From NCBI RefSeq assembly GCF_037975245.1, contig NC_092571.1, forward strand, positions 10,241,917 to 10,305,916: a stretch of 64,000 nucleotides of DNA, given 5' to 3'. The number at the start of each line of letters is the position of its first letter. The stretch's first letter is position 1. Made by a program: the position numbers and the translations under genes. The stretch is from Apostichopus japonicus (taxonomy: Eukaryota; Echinodermata; Holothuroidea; Aspidochirotida; Stichopodidae). The notes under the pieces were generated by a model, which was given only the letters and a program-made list of their open reading frames with translations, had not been told where the DNA came from and ran no database searches. Positions 1 to 13,900 of the stretch are shown piece by piece.

Positions 1-1829
1 GGTATGATTGCAACTTGATGACTGTATGATCTGGCAATGGTCATAGAAATGAAGAGACACAATAATAATCATGGAAAAAAATGAGTTGCAATCTGATTAT
101 ATATACAGGCTATTAACGCACACCTATATTACAAAGGAAAATACTCAGGGGGGGGGGGGGCTGCAGGATCATGCAGCCAGGCTGCATATACAGGTAGGAC
201 ATACTATTTTGTGCTGTGCAGTTTCACACAATAGGTCACTGCTGGTCAGCTGAGATATTTTCTATCATTTGTTATTGAATCATCCTTGCTGCAGGGGATT
301 TCACAGATGCTACTGCTTTTTCTTTTTGACATGATTGTCTTATAAGCAAATATTCCAAAGAGAATTCAAAAAGTCAATATTAAATTAAAAGTATTTCTTT
401 TACCAAATAACATGCCATTATGACATCAGACCACAGACCATTCTTTTGCCTGTACTAAGAAGTACGCTTTACCTAAACAATAAATGGTCTTCTCCAAAGA
501 AATATCTAAAGTTAAGAACAAGATACTAAGACTGTTTTTTTTTTTTTTTGGTTACAAAATAGCTATCTTAAAATATTACAAGATGGATTCCTGTTATGTG
601 TCAGTTTGCCTGGCTGTTTTCACAGAAACTCTCCTGAGACTTTGTTTTCTATCATTTTAGAAGTTAGCAGTAAGATCTGTGACATAATTGCCACCCTTGA
701 CAGTTGGTTAATCAATTTGGTAACAAGTCAATATTCAGGAATGACAGCAGGTGATGACACTTTTAGGTTAAAGTAGGTCACCTTAATACCATAGTCAGAC
801 TACACTAAGAGGCTGCCTCTCTGCAAAATCTATATAATTTTCTTCATTTCCTCCTACATAGTTGGATTTCTACATATTACTTAGCAACTGATTTAGAATG
901 TGGCCATAAACTTGATAGAAGAGAGGAAGAAACTGGCTAAATGGTCAGTGAAGAATGAGCCCTTGTTGCAAAGACAACAATGCATCTATAAAAGCACTAA
1001 TCCTCACATGACCACAACTGACAGGGATAAATGAATGAAAATGACTCATAAGATGGGACACATGACACATGGATGGAAATTTAAGGTCTAAATAACTTAA
1101 GTCTAAACCAGAAAAGATCAGAGATTTCCAGCTCTTATGTGTATCACTCCCTTGTGGGCATAGAATATTTCATTCACTAGTAAGGATTTGTAACAGTATT
1201 GGATTTTTATTTCAACATGTTTCAATATCCAGCAAGAACAGTCTTCCCATGGGAAATATAGACACATAGATGTATGAATGAAAGGACCAATTTTGAGCTA
1301 GCAAATGAGCCCTGCCACCTTACAAACCATCCCTTTAACATTTTTTTGTTTCATGAATGAGAGTTACATGACATTGTTTACACAATGTGAAATATTTTCA
1401 CAACCTACTTCCAAAGCAAAGGTCACCTAGTATAAATCACAGAGAAATTTTTCAAAGAGTTTTTCACAAGGTTTTTCAGACTTTTGTATCACTTGAACTC
1501 AAACGACCTTTGAGTTACACAGAAAACCATGGAGTTCTGCACCTACACACTACACTCTTCATCCAAGCTTTCATTTTCTGAACTGAACACTCCGACAAAT
1601 ATCGCAGTGTGATAAAGCTTTGATGTTAATTTGGAAAAGTTACTGCACAAACAACTTGTGTACATTGTACTTGTCTCAGCCACTGTTACTCCACAATGAA
1701 CAATCATTGAGAGAATCAGTCCTTTTAAGTAAAACCAAGGAATAAAGACAACACTGACCGGGGGGGGGGGGGGGGTAATGAGGACAGGGGCATTCATATG
1801 GCAAGACTAGCAAATTAGAAATCACTTAC
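1..1829 (-). other. Intron downstream of exon 7; no exon seen
   Basis: No further EGF-type exon is visible (no cysteine-spaced reading frame bounded by splice sites) on the minus strand. The stretch holds a G10 run near 150 and a G16 run at 1761-1776. The next exon should lie beyond the left edge. Confidence 0.6.
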
Positions 1830-1955
1830 TTCTGCAAGTTTTACCATCATCATTCAGTCTGAATCCAGTGTGGCACTGACAGGCATACCTCCCTTGAGAA
1901 TAAGAAACACACTGGTGATGACATCCACCATTATCAACTTCACATCCATCTTCAG
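1830..1955 (-). CDS. MEGF6: Exon 7: EGF repeat 3 (NGGC type, calcium motif degenerate)
   Basis: A 126-nt phase 1-1 exon: PEDGCEVDNGGCHHQC, VSYSQGRYACQC, HTGFRLNDDGKTCR. Six cysteines are present. The start is EDGC rather than D-x-D/N-E-C, the residue at the hydroxylation site is Ser, and the loop is one residue longer than in the two previous repeats. This matches the mixture of calcium-binding and degenerate repeats usual in the N-terminal half of MEGF6-type proteins. The donor is AGAA|GTAAGT. Confidence 0.85.
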
Positions 1956-4900
1956 CTGTCAAAACATAAAACAATAACAGTAATTAATCATGTTGGTATT
2001 AGAAGACAATGGCAGTGAAACATGAAACTGCATGGGACTGTTCTGAAATTGTCTGTCTAAATTTTAACTATGACATGCTGTTGTAGGTGTTATAAGACTG
2101 CTCAAAGTGCTATGTCATCATTTGATAACTTACACAACACATTGGATCATCCCCCCCCCCCCCATACCAATGGGCAAAGTATGAATTAACCAGTATACAC
2201 TTCCAAGACAGATAACAGAACTTTAAAAGACTTCAATGCCAAAGTAGTTTCTGCCATGGGTTATCACACTTTCAAGAACTTCCATGAAACTGCAAACACG
2301 AACGATTAGCTTTATCAGATCAAACTTTTTGGGATTATCCAAGAACATAAAGCAAATAAAGCCAGCAGTAAGCAAAGACAACTTCACCTTCTATGAAATG
2401 AATTACTTTGATAACATAATAACAGCAGTCACTTACGAATACATGTCCGGTCATCGATGTGTAATTTCTCTCCTGTTGGACATGCACAGGAGTATCCGCC
2501 ATGGATATTGTCACATATTCTTTGACATCCACCATTATTATGGCGGCATTCATCAATATCTGTGAGGAAACATCAAAGAACACATGATACACATTAATAA
2601 GATAGTGTTCTGTCTGGGTTGTGAAATCAGCTTAATAGTTGGCTGCAACAAATGCATCTTAGCCAACCTTAATTAGGGAATGTGCTAACCATTAATATAC
2701 TGTACCATTACTATACACTCCCACTACCCTTGCTCTCACAATAGGACAATGTGCTGACAATTACCATTGCTCCCGCTAAAGTCAACTATCTAACCACTGC
2801 CCCTTGCTCCTACAAAAGTAACTTGAATTATCCAATACCTTTGCACCCTCAGAAGTAAACTGTCTATAACCACTACCCTTGCTCTCACAAAAAGAAACTG
2901 TCTATAACCACTACCCTTGCTCTCACAAAAAAAAAAAAGTCTAACCACTACCCTTGCTCCTTCAAAAAGAAACTGTCTATAACCACTACCCTTGCTCTAA
3001 CAAAGAGAAACTGTCTATAACCACTACCCTTGCTCTCACAAAAGAGAAACTGTCTATAACCACTACCCTTGCTCTCACAAAAAGAAACTATATCCACTAC
3101 CCTTACTCTCACAAAAGAGAAACTGTCTATAACCACTACCCTTGCTCCCACAATAGGACAATGTGCTGACAATTACCATTGCTCCCGCTAAAGTCAACTA
3201 TCTAACCACTGCCCCTTGCTCCTACAAAAGTAACATGAATTATCCAATACCTTTGCTCCCTCAGAAGTAAACTGTCTATAACCACTACCCTTGCTCTCAC
3301 AAAAAGAAACTGTCTATAACCACTACCCTTGCTCTCACAAAAAAAAAAAAGTCTAACCACTACCCTTGCTCCTTCAAAAAGAAACTGTCTATAACCACTA
3401 CCCTTGCTCTAACAAAGAGAAACTGTCTATAACCACTACCCTTGCTCTCACAAAAGAGAAACTGTCTATAACCACTACCCTTGCTCTCACAAAAAGAAAC
3501 TATATCCACTACCCTTACTCTCACAAAAGAGAAACTGTCTATAACCACTACCCTTGCTCTCACAAAAAGAAACTATAACCACTACCCTTGCTCTCACAAA
3601 AAGAAACTATCTATAACCACTACCCTTGCTCTAACAAAAAGAAACTGTCTATAACCACTACCCTTGCTCTCACAAAAAAAACAGTCTAACCACTACCCTT
3701 GCTCCTTCAAAAAGAAACTGTCTATAACCACTACCCTTGCTCTCACAAAAAAAACAGTCTAACCACTACCCTTGCTCCTTCAAAAAGAAACTGTCTATAA
3801 CCACTACCCTTGCTCTAACAAAGAGAAACTGTCTATAACCAGTACCCTTGCTCTCACAAAAGAGAAACTGTCTATAACCACTACCCTTGCTCTCACAAAA
3901 AGAAACTATATCCACTACCCTTACTCTCACAAAAGAGAAACTGTCTATAACCACTACCCTTGCTCTCACAAAAAGAAACTGTCTATAACCACTACCCTTG
4001 CTCTAACAAAAAGAAACTGTCTATAACCACTACCCTTGCTCTCACAAAAGAGAAACTGTCTATAACCACTACCCTTGCTCTAACAAAAGAGAAACTGACT
4101 GTAACCACTACCCTTGCTCTCACAAAAATAAACTGTCTATAACCACTACCCATGCTCTCAAAAAAACAACACTGTCTAACCACTACCCATGCTCTCAAAA
4201 AAACAACACTGTCTAACCACTACCCTTGATCCTACAAAAGTAACATACTTTATCCATTTACCTTTGCTCCCTCAGAAGAAGTTTAATGCTTTACACATAG
4301 CTAACATTCCAATCATGTGTAATTAGAAAACAAATGCTCTGGTTCATATTTTGTGTATATTCGTTGTTTGCTATATATGTTATCTGTTTTAAAGACTCAA
4401 AGGTCTTGTTGATTGCTAGCAGTTGATAAAACAAGACAGCCAAAATCCATTTTTAAGTTTGACATATGCAGTGAACATAGACAATGTTATTGAACCATGT
4501 TTCATCACCGAATCCTACCAGAAAAATTTACGGTCACAAGGGCTTTGAACTACACAGGATGTGGGTGACCCTAGTTTAACACTGTGTTTATCTACTGAGT
4601 GAGTGAGTAGGCTCCCACCAGTTCATTGATCAGACACTCGCTCTTACCTAAACACGTAACACCGTCTGCTGAGAGTTCAAATCCCTCTTCGCATTTACAG
4701 TAGAAGCTGCCAATGGTGTTACAGCATCTTCCCTGGCATCCACCATTGCTGAATAAACATTCATTAGTATCTGAAAAAGTCAAAGAAAGAAACCATCCAT
4801 GACAGCAGACCCAGAGGGTTATTATACAATTTAGTTATTGTGTGTGTTTATATATATGCTAAGCTTTGATTATTGTTCTACATTGTCGCCCTCTATTTCT

Positions 4901-7900
4901 GTGAGCTGCATTCAGGTTTAACATAAGTGTGATCATTCCTCAAAAGAGGAACATCACAAATGTATGAAGATAAGAATCTAGTTAGCTATTTGGAATATGT
5001 CCCAATGAAACTAAAAATAACACTATCAAATGGCTAATTGAACATTTTGTTTGGCTGGAATAAAGAAATAAAGAATCTGCACGATATAGCTAGCCCTCAT
5101 TTAATTACTACATTTAGCATGCTATAACAGTGAAGATTGATTGACATAAGTTAATATCGATCACATCATTCAAATAAGTAAACCAAAATTTAACCTCAGG
5201 CTGCAATATACAGAAATTCAATAAAAACTTCCATGTTTAATATTGGAGATGACAAATATTACTAGTTGAAAGAACTTGGTGCTACACTGTTTTGATTGCC
5301 AATGTCAAATGCCCAGGCAATTTTTCTGCATTATTAAATCATACAAAAGTCTTTCATTTTACTTCAGAGTTCACCATTTTGTAAGAATAATTATGACATC
5401 ATCGGCCAGATGAAAATAACTGTGTGTAACTGAATTACAGCATGTATTTATGATAATAGTGTGACATGTATGAGGCAATCCCTGTTTCCTGGCTTAAAGG
5501 GAGTGAAGGCTCGCGCACAAAGAAACGTCTGATGCCAGTTATCTGACCTAGTTTCGAATGAGGTGTAACAGAAGTGTTAGACACCATCGATCCCCGAAAA
5601 TACACACACAGCTTGCTACTGTCCGTAATTAAACACTATTGTACAGTCAATACATGCAGCTACAGTTAATACCCACAACACAGTGTACATAGCAGCGATG
5701 GACATCTCAGGGCTAGATAAAAGATAACAAGGTATCACGTTTCATTAATACTCCGGCATGTTGTAGTGACAAGAAGAAACTTCACTTGCAAGCAACGGAA
5801 AGTTTACTTTTTCAGAGGGCGACATGCGGTTTGGGGCGAATCTTCAATGCCTTTGAATGAACCGTCACTCTTTGGATTCTCCTCTTTTATAGGGTGTTAA
5901 CACAACTTTTCTTTTGTCTAATTTGTAATTAATTTCTCAGTCATGGGAAGTCTACAAATTCTCACCGAATCTTGATGATACAGCTTGCTTTTTTCAAAGC
6001 AAAATGTGGAATTAAGTTTGTCCCTTGACAACCTGTCTAATCCACAGACTGTATTGTGGGAAATATATGTTATACTCAGTCACATTTCCTCTTGTGGGGG
6101 TCTATTTTGGCTTTTTTATTTAAATAAATAATTTTCTCAGTTCCTCAGTTTTCCAAACATTAGCCAAAGGATGTTATCTTTCACAACATTTCAATTTAGA
6201 CCAAACCCTGTCAAGAGCTGATCTCTACATTGATACCTGTTAGAATTATTTGACTTTCACATTGCATTCAATTCAATATCAACCTTGTATTACTGTGAAC
6301 GAGAAATATTCAGACAACATTTATTCTCCTTTTTAACTGAAAATTGGACTGTTCTAAGAGTTAAACTATCTACAGTGTGAACAGTAGGAGAATTTATGAA
6401 CCTTGACCTATCCCCTAGCTGCTTGATCATGGTCTATGTTACTGCATTCAACTGTTAGCTTCCTGTTTGGATTGGAGATTGAGGTACTTAGATACTCAAC
6501 AACTGCATAAACACACCAGTGGCTGCACCCCTGCCACTTCTCCAACAGCTAGCCATCAACTGGATCCAGCCACTTCTGATCGAAGAGGACAAGCTGTTTG
6601 GATTAGAATTTCTTCGCCACACCGATCACCCAAAGGGGTCCCCTATGATGTGTATATTAGCTTTACACAAGCAAACAAATTAAGCTTGACTGCTAGGTAG
6701 TCAACCAAAGCCATCTCATTCACACACACTGGTAGATGTTTATTCAGGTAAATTCAATTTCTCCGAACACTCCATTGGTTGCCATGCTGTATGAAAGTTA
6801 TCAGGACTCTTTTATTATTCTTGTAACATCTTCACGGTCTAAAACAATTCAACAGACGGTATTCCCGCAATCTACAGAAAACTTTCGCTGCAAATTTCAA
6901 CAGAGTAAGAAAATATTTTCCTTTGAAGTTGTTTGATTTGCCAGGTGAACTCACTGAAGGTACAGCTGCTTTTCCTCTTAAATGGAAAGTCTGATAAACA
7001 GACAAAACTGGGAATGAACTATCGACAGGTAATAACAACAAACATCACCAAGGGCTGCGAGGCAATAATTATGATAAACCTAGTAACATCATCGGGATTA
7101 AAGGCTCTAATTTGTCATATTATTTAGTAATTTTATCCTCTCCAGTCCCTGACAATTAGGATCATATCTTGCCTGCAGATCTGGATAAAAGCCATACCTT
7201 GCACCAACTGTGAACTCCCCCAAACCATGGACGTAATATATTTCCATAAACTCCCCCAAACCATGGACGTAATACATTTCCATGCCTTAAAATCATTTGC
7301 AACAGCATCAGGGTAACTACATTTGAACAAATGTCCTGCATCCCTGGTGCTAGTTTTTTTTTTTTTTTTAAATTTATACTACACATTATTTGACATTCAA
7401 GAGTAAGTTTGAAGGAACACATACTTCCTCAGTCAGCTATTGGTCAGGATGGAGCACAACACTGGAGGTATGAACCTCCTGTCCAGTCACAAATCTGAAA
7501 CATCCCTGGTGTCTGTAGAAATGTCAGTAAAGTCATGCCTCCGATGAGAAGGAATTTTGCTTGAGGGATTGCTAAGACTTGTTTGGCTGGTTACAAATTG
7601 ATGAAGGAGCAAAGTGTGCCAGGCTATCCAACTGTGAGATATTGATACAATAACTTCTACACAATCAATCTTCTTATCACCACCACTCAACCCCCTTCAG
7701 CAAATTCAAGTCACTACTTCAACCAGGGAGTTCCATAACAACTCCCTGCTTCCACAGAGCCTTCAAAAACAACACATCTACACAACCGATGTTAGCTTTT
7801 AACGATCATCAGTTATTAGCCTCAAATTTTTTGGAGCAACCTAAAATAAAATTCTTGGGGTTTTCAAAAGTGCTTTACTGGTGGTTTTGCATGTTACTTC

Positions 7901-10900
7901 CAGACATTGAGGGGTGTCAAAATCAGACAATTAAATGCTTTAGCGAGGAACCATATTTGAGTGTGGTAGTAACAAAAATGAATGCAGAAATTAGAGCATG
8001 AGTGACCAGTATTGAACTTTCTAGCATATTTAGTGCTAATACTGGTGACCTTTAAAGGAGCATTGAATCTGTATAGATCTAAGTTCAAAGCATAAAACAT
8101 CAACATATGATCATTTCTTGGAGGTAGTTGTTCAGCTTAATAATTTGGGTAAGTTTTGTATATTTGCCTGAAACTAAAATTGTCCTATTGTAATGTAACC
8201 ATTATAAAAAAAAGTGACAGGACTATTTTCCTTGAAACCATTGTGTCAAAAGTACTGTTCTTTTGTTGGCAAGCAATACTTTCACACACTGTCCTAGGCT
8301 AAAGTACCCTACTGCCTTAGAATTCACACACTGGCATGAGACTCTTGAACCAGCTCCTAACTTCAACCACTTCAGTGTTCTCAGCAAAAAGTAAATTAAT
8401 ACTTTCAACTGACTTGTAAAACAATTTCCCCCTACATGTCTTGGGAATAAACTTTGGGGATATTGTTGAGAATGTTGAAAAAGGCAAATTTAACACAAAA
8501 AAACTAAGAAAAGAAATATTACCATAGTTGATGTAAAGTATTTCCTTAACTGCACTCCAAATCAGCTAATTGTAGCTAAAAATGCTAAGTTAGAAGTTGA
8601 TTTATTGCCCTTTGCATTCTAACGCTGACTACCGAACATAATTATATAATTGGTAATTAGTGATTGAATGATCTCCAAGGACATAATGCAAACTTAGACG
8701 CGTTACCATGGTGATAAAAGACACTTTCATTTCACCTTAATTAATGACTTCCACTGATAGCTATGAGAAACTAATTAATTGATTATCATCCAAGATATAA
8801 TGATGAGAAAATTGATTTTATTCTTTTCCTGTTAGACTATTCCCATTTGTATCTTGAGGCATGTTCCAGTAGATCTATTTAAATCAATGCTATGATGAAA
8901 TGGATGTTTCTCAAAAAAAATCCCTTCAAATTCTACAATTTATATAACAACAAGAAGGAAGCAGACTTAATATAGAAGCTCAGTAACTTCACAAGATAAT
9001 CAATTATTCTCAAGACAATATGCCAATTAGACTGCCAAAAGTATTCTCTTTATATTCTGTCTTTTAACATAAATTAGGAGAAAGAAAATACTAGATGCTG
9101 TAATGATGAAAGAAATCAATACATTGAATTCAGATGAACAGCTATAAACAGCTATAAACCACATATAGCTATAAACCACATATCTGCAAAACCAAATTTT
9201 TGCTGAAAACAGCGGTTTTTCATTGAAACTCTTTACTGACCTCCAGTGTTTCCGAGTACCTGTGTCACTGGTACCCACCCAGACACTACCCAACAATAAA
9301 AACAATGAATCAAAGTAGAGCATCAAATTCCTTCTTAGAGTTCATGAAAGTTTTACCAGTTTTAGTCCAATGTTTAAACAGTGGATGGTCTTACAGACCT
9401 GTATTAGGTAAAAATGTGCAATTGGTGTCCCAGCAGCAAACAACTCAAAATGTGATATACTTGCTCTATGTCTGGGGGTCTGAGTTAACCTCCCTATATA
9501 ATTTAAGCTGGAAAGCATCACCATACTTTGGTATCATTTGACTATTCTTCAAATGTAGTCTGACCCTCAGACAATGGTTATATTACCCTCCTCACTAAGC
9601 AAAGTTCTCACAACCGTTACTGACAGGCAAACCTTGCATGCAGAGTCACTGACCTCAACCCTAAAATATCATTAACAAATGTTTCCTCAATTAAAAGAAT
9701 AAGAGCATTCTTCATGTGGACATCTCTGCTGGACAATCCGTCCCTTAAAGAATAGGATGTCTGCCACAACCTATCCTTCCCATTAATTTCCTCACGATAT
9801 GTCCTCCTAATTTCCTGACAATTATTCGTGATGGGTATTAATGTCATGCAGGCAAATTGAAACCATAGTCACAGTGCACTGGGGCCAAAAGTCAGAAGAC
9901 ATTATGATGATTAAACAGTGACCTAGTTTCTGCTACAGAATATTCCCATTTTAGAATAAACAAACAAATATTCAATGTCAAACCGAACTTGGAAGCAACA
10001 GGCTGAATTCCATAACTAAAATCAATTCACCAATGGTTGCCACTTCCCTTAGATTAATCCAACTGACTAATGAAACAAATAGTTCCCCAGAAAGGTGCAA
10101 TATTAACTGGTCACTTGATAACAAAACAAAACCAGATCTGCCCTAATTCTAGCATGCAAAGAAGAGATGTAATATTTGTATTTTAGGCCCAAATTAAGTG
10201 AAGTTGCTCTCAGCATAGGTACTGTAGGTCTACAGTGCAATGTCACATATTAACGGTTACACAGTTTTCATCAATTGACATCAATTGTTTAGAAGAAATT
10301 TAAATGAATATTTAGATATATCTGTAAGACATTTTGCCTGATTTTATTTTGTAACAGGTTGAATGGTGAGCCAAGTAATTTAAGAGCCCTAACTGTTTGA
10401 GTATTACATATATATTTGAAATATAACATTAGCAACATGTTTTCAGCATCCGTTCACATGATGATGTACACAAACATACCACACTCTGGCTTCATTTCAG
10501 ATATCTATTACAATAATCTTTGTAGGTCAAACCTATAAATGTTATCATAAACATTGAAATGTTACCAGTAAAATAGAGAAGATATTCCATCTTAAGGGTA
10601 TAATTAACTTGCTATCAAAGTAACTCTTTAACATCTATTTTGATGGCTTCAGGAGATACTAACTGGCATAATTCTAGTAAGAAGTGGATTATGCTAACCT
10701 CTTGGCAAATTAGGAAGTACTTATACACTATAAAGCTCCTAGGCAAATCAGTAAGCAATGGAAGTCTTTGATCATAAGTCGAAATGTGAGCTGAATAATG
10801 TCACGACAAAATATATCACTTTACAGATGGAAAGAAAATTGCCCCCCCCCCCCAGATGTAGGATGTAGATTAGGTGCTGCTAGACAACTGCAACTGGATC

Positions 10901-13900
10901 ACCTTAAACTAAAAGCATGTTAATACTTAATATATAGGAAGAACTCACAGAGAGAAGTATCACATACAGTTGCCTGAAGGATTTATTTAACACTTGAAGA
11001 CAATGTGTCCAGGGTAGAAAGTCACTTGTGAGTAAAAAAACAACCAGGGCTGAACATGCCATAAAACTCTCAATTATAATCCCAAAAGTATTTAATAACT
11101 AATCTGTATCTAAAGACAAGATCCAAGGGGCAATGGACCTGCTAACCGCAACTTCTGCAGTCAGGGATTGATTGTTCATCAAGTACTCACATTTCTGTCT
11201 TCAACTTGGAATAATGTTTTTAATAGTTTATTCAAACAGGTAAGAAAATATACTGTTGTGTGCAGATAATTATCTCTCTCTCCTCTGGGAGCTGCAAGTC
11301 AGACCACAGATCTATCTATGACATGATACCAATATATAACACATGTCCCAGTCTCTTTCATAACTTTTACTTTCCATACAGTTTTACTTTCCTGAAGGCA
11401 AAGTTGTCTTAAGGTCAGGAAGAAAGTAGGTGGCCATCCCTTAAGTTATTTCATCTACTGCAATAACATCATTGAATTGAAGCAACCATGTCTCCTAGTC
11501 AGACTATTAACTTATTAGTCTATCTGATTTTATATGTGTTCTTAAATCGTCCAACTGACTGTGACTGTTAACAATGATTCAAGTACTAAACTCTCATTCA
11601 CCAAATCAACATATTGGATATGGTCTGAGAAGAAGAAAAAAATTAATCCTTAAAATTTGGAACTTGGTTTGACCTCAGATGACCTTACATACTTCTTTCT
11701 AAACCATGTGAACTCTCTGAAAATCTACCATGATAGGTATGCTTTGAAAAAACCAAAAACACATGACCTTTCTTTCTCAACTTTAGTTTGTCTGCATCCC
11801 TTAGTCAATCAACCAACTTTCAAGGAAAAGAAGTGTAACAACCTACAAAGTTTGCTGATCATCAGCTATATATCTATTTTGTAATTATTCAAAGTTACCT
11901 ACGATGACTTTTGACCCCTAACCATGTAAAGTGTGTCAGTGTACCCCTGCAGCTAAATGCAGTAATCAACCTCAAATGACCTCTCACCTACTTCAAACAT
12001 TTTAATTGAATGTCTTTCAACTTCACACAAAGTCTATGACGCACAGACAAAATGCCATGACCTTATGCACTCCCCCTCTTACACAAGCGTAAATTCGGTT
12101 AACATTCTTCTTCTAATAGATGTTTCCTGATGCAAGAGATCACATTCTAACTTCTCAACAGATTGGCCTCCAATCTTGAAAATATCCTAGCTAAATACTC
12201 TGTAGAGCTGCCACCACAAATACTACAATGTCAAGGCATCTGTCACACCTCTTAAACAAAACTATATACCACCTTGTAATGTAACCATGGAGATTAAAAG
12301 ATGAATTACCATATTGACATCTAGGTCCCTGGAAGCCAGGTGGACATCTGCACATTTGTGAGTAGCCCCCATTACAAGATCCTCCATTGAAACAGACTCC
12401 AACACTGCAAGTTGCTGAAAGACAAACAGAAAATGAAATGATACAAATATGCTGATATTAAAATGACTCTAATGTTAGTTGAACACTGGCAAAGCACTCT
12501 TTGAAAAACACCAGTAGCTGACCAATTACAAACCAGGGAGCTGCTATATTAACTACATCCAATATGATTTAAATGACTTGCATTGACTTAATTTCCTCTT
12601 TTAAGTCCTAACTTAAATCAAATAAAAACTCCAATGACAAGAGAGCAGGGGTTAGATAGATCACGGAAAGTAAGAAAGTTTCTTGAACTAGGAATAAAAT
12701 GGCATAAAACAATCAAAAACAAAAACAAAAATAAATAAAAAAAGACATTTACAGCAACACAATGTCCATTTCAAGTACTTTCAATTTACAGAGAAAGCAT
12801 GTATTTGTTGTTGAGACGGAGATGAAATGTCAATTTTTGTCTTTTATTTACTAAGGCAATCCGGAACCAATGGGTCACAATAACCCAATCTTTGGGTTGC
12901 AAAGGATTTCGAGGGAGGGGGCCGGGATGATCGCTAGGTCGCGGCCTATGAATGTTCACGACCACTAATTTAGCATCTGCTCTGATATCACACAATCAAG
13001 AACTATGCTATTTTTTCACTGTTTTCAATGTTGCTCATTATCAATATTTTAATAGTCATCAACAAATTTGATATCCCAACCACACTTTAAACTGTTATCA
13101 GTAATGCCTTTTCTTGCAAAGTCTTAACTAAAAACTTATGTATAAAATGATGCAATTGAGGTCAGTAAAGGTGACTCCATAGTTTTCCCCTAAAGTTGGG
13201 AAACCTAAAATGTTGGGTGATAAAAGTTAACTTCACTTGGTGTGCTGAATATGGTTTCTATTTTAACTACTTTTTAGAAATATCACCCCAACTTTACCCC
13301 TCCTCCCTGCAGAGAAAGTACTAAGGGAGAAAGAATGATCCTGTCCTGTTTAAAAACTGGTAATTTAAGGAGAGCATATGAAAAGGAGAGATTGTTGCCA
13401 CTCAGAGATGAAGCTTTCAATCACCCAAACCCTTTTGTTTATCTAGTGGATTAGATTTCTATTAAAATGAAGACAATGCAAATACTTATAGTGTGGCTTA
13501 TAGTCTTTGTCATCTCTGCCTCTCATGGACCATTGAGATGGTCTATCAACTGTTTGCTGAAAACATACTTGTCAGTTCCTACCCCGTGACAGCAACCAAA
13601 AGATCAGATCAACTACCATGGAGAGATTACGTATATTACCTAAAGAAGAGATCCTTGACCCGTATACACAATCAACATGGCCGAGGATTTCGGGGATAAA
13701 GCTTAAACTACATCAATCTTGAATTGTTCAATGGGACATATTCCTGATAGTCTTTAACTCTTAATTACTTATAGCATGGCACATCATAGCACGGGACAAT
13801 AAAGTGACTTTTCAGGGCGCAGTCTTTGAATTTATGGAAGAAAATGAGAGAATGACTGGACAATAAATAGTGCTGTTAACTAATATCAAGTTTCTTCATA

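Larger units (their letters stand above)
4771..12309 (-). other. Intron between exons 4 and 5 (7.5 kb)
   Basis: It holds one TTAA-type MITE (5494-5856), a 36-bp tandem duplication (7213-7284), a short array of CAGCTATAAA-like units near 9140-9180, and a C10 run at 10843. No coding exon is recognised. Elsewhere it is AT-rich DNA in which nothing was recognised. Confidence 0.7.

Noticed and set aside
2948-4198. Repeated similar open frames of 60-84 residues on both strands
   Set aside because: They are translations of the 38-39-bp minisatellite; the repeat length is not a multiple of three and the frames recur at the 412-bp block period.
12880-12970. Possible hAT terminus (GGTCGTGAACATTC and a short AACCCAA/TTGGGTT hairpin)
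   Set aside because: No matching second terminus or target duplication found.
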